DNA of 64,000 nucleotides from Croceicoccus marinus (GCF_001661675.2 NZ_CP019603.1:186001-250000); one strand, 5' to 3'. Numbered from the stretch's first letter, positions 16,769 to 26,145 are shown. Program-made: numbers and translations. The notes: generated by a model not told the origin, from the sequence alone.

Positions 16769-17410
16769 ATGAAAAAATACGTGGCGTCGCTCGCGATCGC
16801 GGCGGCTACATTCGCGACTCCTGCATTGGCACAGGATTTCCAAGGCTTCTACGCTGGCGTAGAAGGCGGCTTCGACAATTACGAAGTCAAGGTAGACGAC
16901 ATCGATTTGACGGATGTTGTTGGCTTTGATGCTACAGGTTCGTTTGACGGTCTAAGCGGTAACGGCGTCATGGGCGGTGTGTTTGCCGGCTATCATGTGA
17001 CCATGGACACCACCTTCATCGCAGTCGAGGGCTTCGCGCAGCTGAGCGACGCATCTGTCGGCATCTCGGCCACTGATGGCGTCGACGAGATCAAAGCCAG
17101 CATCAAGGCCAACGAAAGCTTCGGCGCCGCCGCTCGATTCGGCGTCAAGGTCAACAACGCAACTGGCATCTACGCTCGCGTTGGCTGGCTCAGCACGAAC
17201 TTCAAGGCGACGATCGACGATGGAGTCGACGCCTATTCGGACAGCGAGAGCGAAGACGCTATCCAGTATGGTGTTGGACTGGAAACGATGATCGCTGAAT
17301 CAATGAGCCTTCGCGCTGAGTATCTGCGCGCCAGCTATGGCGATCAGGGCGTTGACGGGCTCAGCATCGACAACAACAACTTCAAGGCGGGCCTTGCCTT
17401 CCGCTTTTGA
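16769..17410 (+). CDS. Outer-membrane beta-barrel protein (opacity/OmpA-barrel-like)
   Basis: 213 residues with a textbook signal peptide (MKKYVASLAIAAATFATPALA, cleavage before QDFQGFYAGVEGG). The mature part shows the FYAGVEGG start common to Omp25/opacity-type barrels, alternating strands, and the C-terminal signature NNFKAGLAFRF. It probably forms an eight-stranded barrel in the outer membrane. A GGGGG ribosome-binding site precedes the ATG. A hairpin follows the stop. The function beyond envelope structure is unknown. Confidence 0.85.
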   Translation: MKKYVASLAIAAATFATPALAQDFQGFYAGVEGGFDNYEVKVDDIDLTDVVGFDATGSFDGLSGNGVMGGVFAGYHVTMDTTFIAVEGFAQLSDASVGISATDGVDEIKASIKANESFGAAARFGVKVNNATGIYARVGWLSTNFKATIDDGVDAYSDSESEDAIQYGVGLETMIAESMSLRAEYLRASYGDQGVDGLSIDNNNFKAGLAFRF

Positions 17411-17419
17411 TCTGAAGAG

Positions 17420-17441
17420 GGCCGGAGCGAACACTCCGGCC
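17420..17441 (+). terminator. Hairpin after the 16.8-kb outer-membrane gene
   Basis: GGCCGGAG and CTCCGGCC form a perfect 8-bp stem around a 6-base loop, 10 bases after the stop. The following sequence (CCATTCG) lacks a T-tract, so termination efficiency is uncertain. Confidence 0.55.
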
Positions 17442-17673
17442 CCATTCGACCGCGACATCTGGAAAGCAGCTAATCAAGAACTTCGCTGGCAGCGATTCTA
17501 CGGGATTGAGCTCGCGACTTGACTTCGTGAATATACGGCAAGTTTAAGGAAGCCGTTTTGACTGACGCTATGCCTGCTAAGTCGGCGTTCAAGACCTAAC
17601 GCGTAGCCAAGCTAATACTCGAACGCGGCGGAAGAATACCCTCGTTGGTCGGCGCCGGCCCTTTGCGTTGCGA

Positions 17674-18177
17674 TCATTGTTTCACTTCAAGGGGCAAACC
17701 GGCCACCATCAGGATAACCTGCTCGACAGCGGCAGCCACAGCCTGGTTCAATCGACCAGCCTTGTCGCGAAAGCGCCGCGCTAAAGCATTATCGGGCACG
17801 ATTCCAAGGCCCACCTCGTTTGCAACCAAAGCAATCGGGCGCGGACAGACGATGACCGCTTCGACAAGTTCCGATACTGGCGGATGCTTCTCCGCAAGGA
17901 TCCAGTTCGACAGCCACAATGTCAGGCAATCAATGAGGATCGCATCGGAATTAGCGCCCGCGTCCGCGATAGAGCCCACCAAATCCATCGGCGCTTCCAC
18001 CGTATGCCACGCGTCGCCGCGATCCGCGCGATGTTGGGCGATGCGCTGCGCCATTTCCTTGTCCAGAGCCTGCGCCGTCGCAATATAGGCAAGGCGGCCG
18101 CCATGCCCTGCGACCCAATTTTCGGCAAAGCGACTCTTGCCCGAACGCGCGCCGCCCAAGACCAACAGCGTACTCAT
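17674..18177 (-). CDS. cobU: Adenosylcobinamide kinase / adenosylcobinamide-phosphate guanylyltransferase
   Basis: 167 residues from the ATG at 18177, which overlaps the cobQ stop by four bases (ATGA). That overlap decides the start against an upstream ATG at 18186. The P-loop GGARSGKS follows the first strand, and LVANEVGLGIVP is the family's conserved C-terminal block. The enzyme phosphorylates adenosylcobinamide and then transfers GMP to give adenosylcobinamide-GDP, the substrate of CobS. It is the last gene of the minus-strand arm. The aerobic-pathway name is cobP. Confidence 0.95.
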   Translation of the reverse strand: MSTLLVLGGARSGKSRFAENWVAGHGGRLAYIATAQALDKEMAQRIAQHRADRGDAWHTVEAPMDLVGSIADAGANSDAILIDCLTLWLSNWILAEKHPPVSELVEAVIVCPRPIALVANEVGLGIVPDNALARRFRDKAGRLNQAVAAAVEQVILMVAGLPLEVKQ

Positions 18178-19616
18178 GCCCTGCACCCTGCCAACGCAAC
18201 CAGCCCGTCGATGTCGAGCGCCTTTTCCAGCACTACAGCAATATCGTCCAGTGCGGCATCAACGCGCACGCCATGCTCTGCTCCGTGCGACCCCGCGCCA
18301 ATCCGCCCCAGCAGGGCGCTGCGCAACGCACCGGATGATAGTAGGCCGTGGCAATAGGTGCCGATCACCAGCCCGTCGGCACTTTGCGCGCCATCGGGCC
18401 GGGCCCCGTTCAACATGGAGAAGGGCCGCGCATGATCCGCCCCGCTAGTGCGGCCCATATGGATTTCATAGCCCATAAACCCGGCGCCCCATGCCGCGCC
18501 GCTAACCTGCGCGACCTGCTTATTGCCCGCCAACACCGTTTCCACGTCCAGCATGCCCAGCCCGTCCACTTCGTCAACCAACCCCTCGATCCCCAGCGGA
18601 TCGCGGATCGCCCGGCCCAGCATCTGGTAACCGCCGCATATCCCCAGAACCGCCCCGCCGCGCCGGTGATGCGCGATGATGTCGATATCCCAGCCCTGAT
18701 CGCGCAGGAACCGCAAGTCCGCGATGGTGGCCTTCGATCCCGGCAGCACGACCAGATCGCAAACGGGGATGTGGCTGCCCGGCGGCACCATAATCAGCTC
18801 AACCTCCGGTTCGGCCTTCAACGGGTCGAGATCGTCGAAATTGGCAATTCGCGGCAAGATCGGACAGGCAATACGTTTGCGCCCCGCCGCGCCCGCTCCG
18901 GCCCGTTCCAGCACGACCGCATCCTCGCTGGGCAAATAATGTGCTCTGGCCAGCCACGGCACCACGCCGAACCCGCGCCAGTCCGTCAGCCGTTCTATGG
19001 CAGCATAGCCGTCGGCGAAAAGCGCCGGATCGCCGCGGAACTTGTTAACGATGAAGCCGCGGATCATCGCCGCATCGTCGGGGTCGATCACCGCCTTTGT
19101 GCCTGCCAATGCCGCGATCACTCCGCCCCGGTCGATATCGCCCACCAGCACCACGGGAACGCCGGCTTGCCGCGCAAAGCCCATATTGGCGATGTCGCCC
19201 GCGCGAAGGTTGATTTCCGCGGGCGATCCTGCCCCTTCGACCACCACCATTTCGCAGCGGGCGCACAGGCGGGCATAGCTTTCCATCACCTCGTCCAACA
19301 AAGCACCGCGTGCTTGCCGGAAGGTGGACGAACCCAGCGTGCCGCGCAAGCGCCCGTGTACCACCACTTGGGATGTGCGATCCGCTTGCGGCTTTAGCAA
19401 AACGGGGTTCATGTCGGTGTGCAGTTCCGCACGGGCGGCCAGCGCCTGTGTTGCCTGTGCGCGTCCGATCTCTCCGCCATCGGGGGTGACGGCGGCATTG
19501 TTCGACATGTTCTGCGGCTTGAACGGCAGCACGTTCATGCCGCGATTGGCCAGCGCGCGGCAAAGACCCGCCACCAGGACCGATTTCCCGACGTCCGAAC
19601 CGGTTCCCTGCAACAT
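18174..19616 (-). CDS. cobQ: Cobyric acid synthase
   Basis: 480 residues from the ATG at 19616 (MLQGTGSDVGKSVLVAGL), which overlaps the cbiB stop by one base (TGATG). An upstream ATG would run 54 bases into cbiB and is not used. The N-terminal dethiobiotin-synthetase-like ATPase domain has the GTGSDVGKS loop. The C-terminal glutaminase domain has the nucleophile Cys in LGICGGYQML and the His of GTYCHGLL. It amidates adenosylcobyrinic diamide at four positions using glutamine and ATP. Together with cobB it needs a corrinoid precursor that no gene in this window makes. Confidence 0.95.
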   Translation of the reverse strand: MLQGTGSDVGKSVLVAGLCRALANRGMNVLPFKPQNMSNNAAVTPDGGEIGRAQATQALAARAELHTDMNPVLLKPQADRTSQVVVHGRLRGTLGSSTFRQARGALLDEVMESYARLCARCEMVVVEGAGSPAEINLRAGDIANMGFARQAGVPVVLVGDIDRGGVIAALAGTKAVIDPDDAAMIRGFIVNKFRGDPALFADGYAAIERLTDWRGFGVVPWLARAHYLPSEDAVVLERAGAGAAGRKRIACPILPRIANFDDLDPLKAEPEVELIMVPPGSHIPVCDLVVLPGSKATIADLRFLRDQGWDIDIIAHHRRGGAVLGICGGYQMLGRAIRDPLGIEGLVDEVDGLGMLDVETVLAGNKQVAQVSGAAWGAGFMGYEIHMGRTSGADHARPFSMLNGARPDGAQSADGLVIGTYCHGLLSSGALRSALLGRIGAGSHGAEHGVRVDAALDDIAVVLEKALDIDGLVALAGCRA

Positions 19617-20569
19617 CAGCCCAGCCAAGCCCAACCTCCTGCCAGCAGCCCAGCAAACGCAGTCAACCAAACAAGCGCGCAGGCCCTTATGAAAATGCCG
19701 ATGGCCTTGCGCAGATCGGCGGGCCCCGCGTCCCGCCCCGCGCCGATGGCCGGTTTCGCATGCATCGCCCCGTCATAGGCGATCGGCCCCGCCAGCCATA
19801 CGCCCAGCGCGCCCGCCATCGACGCTTCGGGCCATCCGGCATTGGGAGAGGCGTGTTTCGCGTGGTCGCGCCACATGGTCTGCCAACCGCCCGATCCGGC
19901 AAGGCAGATCAGCACGCCCGCGATCCGCGCAGGTATGAAATTGGCAATATCGTCTGCGCGCGCCGCAAAACGCCCGAAATCGCGCCACGGTTCTTCCCGG
20001 TGCCCGATCAGGCTGTCGGCCGTGCTGATCGCCTTGAACGCCCAGACGCCGGGCAGCCCCAGCAGCATCAACCAGAACAAGGGCGCGATCACCCCGTCGC
20101 AAAAGCTTTCGGCAAGGCTTTCGATGGCCGCGCGCGATACGCCGCCCTCGTCCAGATCGCCGGTGTCACGCCCCACGATCATCCCGACCGCGTGCCGCGC
20201 CTGCGGCAAATCGCCAGCGTTCAGCGCCGCCAGCACCGGTCTTGCATGATCGAACAGGCTGCGCTGCGCAATCGCCGGATAGGCAAGCAAGGCGATCGCC
20301 GGCCAGCCGTCCGGGTCCAGAACATGCCGCACCGCTGATTCCGCCGCCCAGCCCGCTGCGACGGCAAAGCCTGCCGCCAGCGCCACGGTCATCGCCCCGC
20401 CCGCTTGTCGCTGCCGAACGCCGCGATGGGGCCGGTTCCACCGTTCCGCGCCCCATTCGATGATGCGGGCAAAGGCGCCGACCGGATGGCCTACCCGGCG
20501 ATAAAGCCGCTCCGGCCATCCGAATGCTGCATCCAGCGCAAGGGCCACTAGGCCGATCGGCTCATCCAT
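19616..20569 (-). CDS. cbiB: Adenosylcobinamide-phosphate synthase (CbiB/CobD family)
   Basis: 317 residues from the ATG at 20569 (MDEPIGLVALALDAAFGWP). The usual DxxxGxPxRLxHPVG-type opening appears as FGWPERLYRRVGHPVG. Several transmembrane helices and the conserved FCDGVIAPLFW and RPDDIANFIPARI-like blocks (ARADDIANFIPARI) are present. It joins the aminopropanol (phosphate) linker to cobyric acid. The gene starts eight bases inside the 3' end of cobC and its stop overlaps the cobQ start. In aerobic-pathway nomenclature it is cobD. Confidence 0.93.
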   Translation of the reverse strand: MDEPIGLVALALDAAFGWPERLYRRVGHPVGAFARIIEWGAERWNRPHRGVRQRQAGGAMTVALAAGFAVAAGWAAESAVRHVLDPDGWPAIALLAYPAIAQRSLFDHARPVLAALNAGDLPQARHAVGMIVGRDTGDLDEGGVSRAAIESLAESFCDGVIAPLFWLMLLGLPGVWAFKAISTADSLIGHREEPWRDFGRFAARADDIANFIPARIAGVLICLAGSGGWQTMWRDHAKHASPNAGWPEASMAGALGVWLAGPIAYDGAMHAKPAIGAGRDAGPADLRKAIGIFIRACALVWLTAFAGLLAGGWAWLG

Positions 20570-21554
20570 CGGCCAATGCCTTGTCGAAGCGTTCCAGCGC
20601 CGCATCATCGGGCGGCAAGCCGATCCGCAGCCAGCTTGCGTTATCTGCGAATGGCCGGGTCAGGATCCGGCAGCGGGCAAGACGGCCGAACAGCGCCACC
20701 GCCCGCCCGCTATCGATGAGGCGGAACAGGGGCGATCCGCCCATCGGTGCAAACCCATTTCGTTGCAGCACGGCATCCAGCGCAGCGGCGCGCCTGGGCA
20801 GGGCGGCGCGCGTGGCGGCAATCCAGTGCCTGTCGCGATAGGCGCGCGTCCCGACCTCGATCGCGGCGGCGGATAATGGCCAGTCGCCCAGCAGGCCGCG
20901 CAAGGCCGCGATCAGTTCCGGCGGCGCGATGGCAAAGCCCAGACGCACGCCCGCAAGCCCGAAGAACTTGCCGAACGATCGCATCACGACAAGGCGGCGC
21001 CCTTCCGCCACATCGCCCGCCATGCCGGCGCGCGGCAAGGGATCGGCAAAGGCCTCGTCTACCACCAGCCACCCGCCAGCCGCTTCCTGCTGCGCCAGCC
21101 ATTGGCGCAGGATCGGGACCGGCAGAATGCGCCCGTCAGGATTGTTGGGATTGGCGATCACCAATGCCGCTCTCTCTCCCGCAGGATCGGCAGCAGCCGG
21201 ACGGCTATTCGCGAAAATCGCGCCATGGGTGCGGTAGCACGGCGGCATGAACCGCCCCGGCAGGTCGATCAGCCTGCCCAGCAGGCGAAGCCCGATCTCG
21301 CTTCCCGGTACGGCGCAGCATAAGGCAGGCTCAACGCCGAAATGCGCTGCTGCCGCTTCTTCAAGCGCCCGCAGGGCCGATGGTGCGGGCAAGGCCTGCC
21401 AGTCGAACCGCAACCGCGCGGCACCGGGCCATGGATAGGGATTGATGCCGGTGGACAGGTCCAGCCAATCGGACCCGCTACCAAAACGCGCCCTCGCCTC
21501 GTCCAGCCTGCCGCCGTGCCAGTGGAACGCCCCGGTCACGACAGGGTCACCCAT
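20562..21554 (-). CDS. cobC: Threonine-phosphate decarboxylase (CobC-type aminotransferase fold)
   Basis: 330 residues from the ATG at 21554, inside the last 19 bases of cobS. Type I PLP fold: IANPNNPDGR, LVVDEAFAD and the PLP-lysine segment VMRSFGKFFGLAGVRLG. It is related to histidinol-phosphate aminotransferase but, by context and motifs, is the enzyme making (R)-1-aminopropan-2-ol phosphate for the cobalamin linker. The annotated longer reading to 21692 would overlap cobS much further and has no support. Confidence 0.9.
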   Translation of the reverse strand: MGDPVVTGAFHWHGGRLDEARARFGSGSDWLDLSTGINPYPWPGAARLRFDWQALPAPSALRALEEAAAAHFGVEPALCCAVPGSEIGLRLLGRLIDLPGRFMPPCYRTHGAIFANSRPAAADPAGERAALVIANPNNPDGRILPVPILRQWLAQQEAAGGWLVVDEAFADPLPRAGMAGDVAEGRRLVVMRSFGKFFGLAGVRLGFAIAPPELIAALRGLLGDWPLSAAAIEVGTRAYRDRHWIAATRAALPRRAAALDAVLQRNGFAPMGGSPLFRLIDSGRAVALFGRLARCRILTRPFADNASWLRIGLPPDDAALERFDKALADG

Positions 21555-22246
21555 GCCAGCAAAAGCGCCGTTTCGGTCGTCTCGATCCCCGCGCCATGGC
21601 TGTCGCCCGAGATGCCGCCCAGACGCGACCGGACCCAGGGGCCCCACAGCCAGATCACTGGCACCGCCATGGCCAATGCTGGCACGAAGCACGCCATAAT
21701 CGCGCCCAAAACCGCCCAGATGGCAACATCACGCCAGCGCGTCGCTGCCGCAAAGCGCGATCCCAACCCTTCATGCAGGGGCGGCAGGATCAGCGTCCAG
21801 ACCAGCGGTCCGATCCGAGCCGCGCAGGCAATCGCAGGCAAGACCCAGTCCCCGTCCCGCTGCGCCAGCAGGAAGAGCAGCACCAGCTTTGCCGCGATCT
21901 GCAGCGCAATAACGACGACTCCGAAACTGCCGATATGCGGGTCGGCCAGCACCTCGGACACGCGGCCCGGATCGCGGTGCCCCGCCCCCGCCGCATCGGC
22001 CACATCGCCCAGACCGTCCAGATGCAGCGCGCCGGTAATCGCCGCCCACGCGCCCACGCCCAGCAAAGCCCCGACCCACGGATCGGTCAGGGCGCCCAGC
22101 CACACGCCCGCCCACACCGCCGCGCCCACCACCAGCCCTGCCAGCGGAAACCAGCGCATGGCGGCGGCAAAATCCGCCGCATCTGCACGAACTTGCGGCA
22201 AGGGCAGGCGCGTCATGAATTGCAGGGCAAGGATTACCGGCTTCAC
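21536..22246 (-). CDS. cobS: Adenosylcobinamide-GDP ribazoletransferase
   Basis: 236 residues from a GTG at 22246 that overlaps the phosphatase stop by four bases (GTGA). The opening LALQFMTRLPLP and the active-site segment DGLGDVADAAGAG followed by DPHIGSFG are diagnostic. Polytopic membrane protein. It joins adenosylcobinamide-GDP with alpha-ribazole (phosphate), the last step of nucleotide-loop assembly. The aerobic-pathway name is cobV. Confidence 0.95.
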   Translation of the reverse strand: MKPVILALQFMTRLPLPQVRADAADFAAAMRWFPLAGLVVGAAVWAGVWLGALTDPWVGALLGVGAWAAITGALHLDGLGDVADAAGAGHRDPGRVSEVLADPHIGSFGVVVIALQIAAKLVLLFLLAQRDGDWVLPAIACAARIGPLVWTLILPPLHEGLGSRFAAATRWRDVAIWAVLGAIMACFVPALAMAVPVIWLWGPWVRSRLGGISGDSHGAGIETTETALLLAWVTLS

Positions 22247-22809
22247 GGCTTCAGCCCCGTGATCTGGCCGGTCAGCCCGCCATCGGGCCAGACACGCATG
22301 CATATCACCGCGCCATAAGGCAGGTCGAATGCCCACACCCCGCGATGGTCCAGACCCGTCAGCACCGACACCGCCGCCCGGATGGAACCTGCGTGGGCGA
22401 CGACGATTGCCGGTCCGCTCAACGCGAAAAGCGCGGCGCGCACCCGTTTGCGCAGCGTGCTCCAGCTCTCGCCGCCGGGCGGTGGATGCCGGTCGGGATC
22501 GGCCCAGAAGCGCTGCAAATCCTGTTCGGGCAGCGCAGCGGGATCGCAGCCGTCCCACGCACCGAAATCAAGCTCGCGCCACCGCAGGTCCAGCCAAAGC
22601 GGCAGGTCGCGGGCCTCGCCGATGGCGCTTGCGCCATCGGCGGCGCGGCGCAGGTCTGATGCGACGATCCGGTCCGCCGCGATGGATTGCGCCTGCGCGA
22701 TCAGCCGGTCATGCCCGCCGGGCACCGCGGGTTCGTCGCTATGCCCCAGCATCAACCCGCTACGGACCGGCGGTCCGTGCCGCATCAGGTAAAGATCGAA
22801 CGACCTCAC
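22243..22809 (-). CDS. Histidine phosphatase, probable alpha-ribazole phosphatase
   Basis: 188 residues from a GTG at 22809 that overlaps the cobT stop (GTGA). The catalytic LMRHGPP motif lies near the N terminus, with ELDFGAWDG and VVAHAGSIRAAV completing the phosphoglycerate-mutase-like active site. Its place between cobT and cobS points to dephosphorylation of alpha-ribazole phosphate or adenosylcobalamin phosphate (Salmonella CobC role). I leave the symbol empty to avoid confusion with the neighbouring decarboxylase cobC. Confidence 0.88.
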   Translation of the reverse strand: MRSFDLYLMRHGPPVRSGLMLGHSDEPAVPGGHDRLIAQAQSIAADRIVASDLRRAADGASAIGEARDLPLWLDLRWRELDFGAWDGCDPAALPEQDLQRFWADPDRHPPPGGESWSTLRKRVRAALFALSGPAIVVAHAGSIRAAVSVLTGLDHRGVWAFDLPYGAVICMRVWPDGGLTGQITGLKP

Positions 22810-23822
22810 GGCGAACCTGCGACGGTAGCTTCTTCGAATGTCGCCATTCCACCGTGCGCCGCCAGCGCCGAGCGGACAATCTGCGCCGCCACCGCCGCGC
22901 CCGAGCCTTCTCCCAAACGCATGTCCAGCGCCAGCAGGGGGTCGAAGCCCAGCGCATCCAACAATCGCCCGTGTGCGCCTTCGCCCGAACGGTGGGCGGC
23001 AAGGCAATGCCCGGTGATAGCGGGCGCAAAGCGCGCCATCGGCGCCATCGCGGCGCAAGCGATAAAACCGTCGATCAGCACCGGAATGCGCCGGTGTCGC
23101 GCCGCCAGCATCGCGCCCGACATGGCTGCAATCTCGCGCCCGCCGAGCCGACGCAGGGTTTCAAACGCGGTGCCGCAATCATCGCGATGCCGCGCCAGCG
23201 CATCGTCCACCACCTGCCGCTTGCGTACCAGCGCGGCGGCATCGATGCCCGTGCCCTTGCCAACCCAATCAGCCGCATTGCCGCCAAAGCTGGCCGCGCA
23301 CAGCGCCGCCGCAGGGGTCGTATTGCCGATCCCCATCTCTCCGGGCAGGAAAAGCTGGCAATCGTCGGGCAAAGATGCCGCGCCAGCGTTCAACGCGGCA
23401 AGGCAGTCCGCCTCGCTCATCGCTGGGCCACGCGCGATATCGCCGGTGGGCCGGTTCAGATCCAGCGCCACCACCGCCAGCGACGCGCCGCAGGCCCGCG
23501 CCAGCGCATTGATCGCCGCGCCGCCATCGTGGAAATTCGCCACCATTTGCGCAGTTACCTCGGTGGGAAACGCGCTAACCCGGCGCGCGGCGCAGCCGTG
23601 GTTTCCGGCGAAGACAACGGCCGCGATCCGATCGACGGTCGGGCAAACGCTGCCCTGCCAGCCCGCCATGAACAGCGCGATATCCTCTAACCGGCCAAGC
23701 GAACCTGCAGGCTTGGTCAATTGCGCCTGCCGCGCCGCAGCGGCGTCGCGCGCGGCAGCATCGGGCATGGGCAAATCGCGCAAGGCAGCGTTAAACTCAG
23801 CGGGAGTGGCAAAGCGGATCAT
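22806..23822 (-). CDS. cobT: Nicotinate-nucleotide-dimethylbenzimidazole phosphoribosyltransferase
   Basis: 338 residues, normal length. The opening LTKPAGSLGRLE, the AGNHG block, GEMGIGNTT and the catalytic Glu305 in RLGEGSGA are all present. It activates the lower-ligand base (5,6-dimethylbenzimidazole) to alpha-ribazole phosphate. The ATG overlaps the DUF1636 stop by four bases. No bluB gene for aerobic dimethylbenzimidazole synthesis is in the window. Confidence 0.97.
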   Translation of the reverse strand: MIRFATPAEFNAALRDLPMPDAAARDAAAARQAQLTKPAGSLGRLEDIALFMAGWQGSVCPTVDRIAAVVFAGNHGCAARRVSAFPTEVTAQMVANFHDGGAAINALARACGASLAVVALDLNRPTGDIARGPAMSEADCLAALNAGAASLPDDCQLFLPGEMGIGNTTPAAALCAASFGGNAADWVGKGTGIDAAALVRKRQVVDDALARHRDDCGTAFETLRRLGGREIAAMSGAMLAARHRRIPVLIDGFIACAAMAPMARFAPAITGHCLAAHRSGEGAHGRLLDALGFDPLLALDMRLGEGSGAAVAAQIVRSALAAHGGMATFEEATVAGSP

Positions 23823-24226
23823 GCCACCACGCTCCCTTCGGGCGGGATCCGGACGATGAAATGGCCCTTAACTCCGTCGGGCCAATCGGCATAGCGAACC
23901 TGCCCGTGCTCGCTGGCGCCATGATGCACGGCATAGTCCAGCACGGCGCGTGCACTGGCATCATCAGGGGTGAAATCGCCCAGAACATAGCCGATCTTGC
24001 CCGCCGCGCGGATATGCACCGCACAGTGGCGCGAGCAGGAAAAGAGGCAGGGCATTTCCTCGACGGCAATGTCCGCATAGCGCGGCTCGGCCCGTTGCAG
24101 ATCGCGCATGGCCCCTGCCAGCAGCGCGCCGCCGCGCCGCCCTTCATCGTCCTCGCGCCGGTCGGGTGACAGGCGGCAGGTGCTGCACACCACGACCGAG
24201 GGGCCGCTACTGGCAGGGCGCAGCAT
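23819..24226 (-). CDS. DUF1636 family metal-binding-type protein
   Basis: 135 residues. Cysteines occur as CSTC near the N terminus and as CLFSCSRHC in the middle, in the pattern of DUF1636 proteins, which resemble thioredoxin-like [2Fe-2S] ferredoxins and are usually encoded in cobalt/B12 regions. The block GKIGYVLGDFTPDDA is conserved in the family. It sits between btuB and cobT and overlaps both (TGATG and ATGA), so it belongs to the riboswitch-controlled transcript. The biochemical role is unknown; binding or sensing of a metal or corrinoid is inference. Confidence 0.8.
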   Translation of the reverse strand: MLRPASSGPSVVVCSTCRLSPDRREDDEGRRGGALLAGAMRDLQRAEPRYADIAVEEMPCLFSCSRHCAVHIRAAGKIGYVLGDFTPDDASARAVLDYAVHHGASEHGQVRYADWPDGVKGHFIVRIPPEGSVVA

Positions 24227-26145
24227 CAGAAACGCGCCCTTGCGCCGACATAGGCGCTGCGTCCCAATGTGCCGTATCCGTTGGCGGTGGCGTAATCGCT
24301 GTCGAACAGGTTCTCGACCCGCCCATATAGCGACAGCTCGGCACCCACCGGCACCTCTGCACGCAGATCGGTCAGCAGATAATCGTCCAGCATGACTCCG
24401 CCCGCGCGGTCGCGGCTTTCACCCGAATAGCGCAGAGCGATACTGGCCGAATAGCCGTCCTCCGCCTCATAGCCGAACGATCCGTTCGCCAGATAGCGCG
24501 GCACACGCGGCAATTGCTGGCCATAGGTCGTACCGGCGCTGCGATCCTCGGCATCGATCCAGCTGAAATTGCCGCGCGCGAACCAGCCCCCGAATTGCGC
24601 CGAACCGGCCAGCTCCACGCCGCGCGCACGGCTTTCGTCGATATTCGCGTAATAGCCGAACCGCTCGACACCGGTGCCGGGAATATAACATTCGCCGGGC
24701 AGCGTGCCGGTGGTGGGGCAATAGGCAAAGTCGATCAAATTATCGCTGTCCCTTTCGAAATAGGTGGCAGACAGGGAAACGCGCCGGTCCAGCAGATATT
24801 GCTCCACGCCCGCTTCCCAGCCCTTGGCATGTTCGGGCTGCAGATCCGCCGATCCGTATTGGGTGAACAGCTGATAGAGCGACGGCGCCTTGAACCCCTC
24901 GGAATATCGGGCGCGCAATATGGTGCCGCCATCCCACGGGACGAAGCTGCCGCCCGCGCTGAACACGGTATTGCCGCCGAAACGCGAATGGTCGTCGTGG
25001 CGAACCCCGCCCTCCAGCGTCATCCCCGCCGTGGGTGAAACGCGGGCATGCACATAGACACTGTCGATATCCGCCTCGGCCCGCGTGGTAGTGAAGGGCA
25101 ATGTATTATTGCCCGGCGATGCGGTGCGCATGCGCTGTTCCTCACGCTCGCCACCGAATGCAAATTGCACCGCGTCCGATAGGGCGAAGCCGCCTTGATA
25201 TTCGTACCGGCGACCACGGCCCTGCGCGTCGAATGTCTGGCTGCGCACCGAACGGTCGGGGTCGAAATTATCGCGGTCCGTGCGGCTTTCCATCACCGCC
25301 AGCCGGTTGGTGAACCGCCCGTCCAGCAGCGCTGCATTCACACCCGCATAGGCTGTCCACGCCTGTGTCAGCCCATAAGCGCGACTGTCACCGGCAAACC
25401 CATCGAAATCATTACGTCCGTCGGCGTAGTAGCCGCGCAGGTTCAGCGACAGTACCGACGCGATCCGCGCCGTCAGCGTGCCGCTGGCGGACTGGCGGCG
25501 ATAGCCGTCCCGCTCGGTGCCGTTGCTGCGCGCCGATATGCCGTCAGTAGTAAATGTGCTGCCAGCGATCCGCCAGTCGATCGCCTTGCCGCTGCCGCCC
25601 ACGCCTGCCCGCGCGTTCAGCGTATTGCGCGATCCGCCTTCGAGCGTGAGGCGCCCTTCCAGCGGATCGGAGGGGCTGGCCGTGACCACATTGACCACCC
25701 CGCCAATTGCATGGCTGCCCCACAGGATCGATTGCGGCCCACGCAAAATCTCAATCCGTTCGATATCGTCGGCGAACAAATTGCCGAAATCTGCCCCGCC
25801 ATCGGTGGTGGATGCATCGGACAGGCGCATGCCGTCGATCACCAGCACGCTTTGCCCCGCATCGGCGCCGCGTATGCGCAGCGATGTCGCCGCCCCATAG
25901 CCGCCATTGCGCGACATGCTGATGCCGGGCGTACGGACCAGAATATCGGTGACCGCGACGGGCTGCTCCGTCTCGATCTCTTCAAGGTCGAGAATGGTAA
26001 CAGACGACGATACGCGGTCGCTGTCGACCGGAGTACGCAAGGCGGAAACGACGATTTCGCCTGCCGCGTCATTGGCCTCGGCGACGGTGTAAAGAGAGCA
26101 ACCTATAACGAGCGCCGGCAGGAACGCATATTTGAATTCGGGCAT
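24226..26145 (-). CDS. btuB: TonB-dependent vitamin B12 outer-membrane receptor
   Basis: 639 residues from the ATG at 26145. Longer readings run into the cobalamin riboswitch and are not coding. A signal peptide ends near AEA, followed by a TonB-box-like EIVVSALRTP, the plug domain (TDILVRTPGISMSRNGG, ILRGPQSILWGS) and a 22-strand barrel ending VGARARF. It transports cobalamin across the outer membrane with TonB energy. First gene of the nine-gene minus-strand transcript and controlled by the riboswitch at 26320-26490. Confidence 0.93.
   Translation of the reverse strand: MPEFKYAFLPALVIGCSLYTVAEANDAAGEIVVSALRTPVDSDRVSSSVTILDLEEIETEQPVAVTDILVRTPGISMSRNGGYGAATSLRIRGADAGQSVLVIDGMRLSDASTTDGGADFGNLFADDIERIEILRGPQSILWGSHAIGGVVNVVTASPSDPLEGRLTLEGGSRNTLNARAGVGGSGKAIDWRIAGSTFTTDGISARSNGTERDGYRRQSASGTLTARIASVLSLNLRGYYADGRNDFDGFAGDSRAYGLTQAWTAYAGVNAALLDGRFTNRLAVMESRTDRDNFDPDRSVRSQTFDAQGRGRRYEYQGGFALSDAVQFAFGGEREEQRMRTASPGNNTLPFTTTRAEADIDSVYVHARVSPTAGMTLEGGVRHDDHSRFGGNTVFSAGGSFVPWDGGTILRARYSEGFKAPSLYQLFTQYGSADLQPEHAKGWEAGVEQYLLDRRVSLSATYFERDSDNLIDFAYCPTTGTLPGECYIPGTGVERFGYYANIDESRARGVELAGSAQFGGWFARGNFSWIDAEDRSAGTTYGQQLPRVPRYLANGSFGYEAEDGYSASIALRYSGESRDRAGGVMLDDYLLTDLRAEVPVGAELSLYGRVENLFDSDYATANGYGTLGRSAYVGARARF

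Noticed and set aside
22329..23859. Long plus-strand ORFs over cobT and the phosphatase gene
   Set aside because: Low-complexity Arg/Pro/Ser translations opposite well-recognised cob genes.
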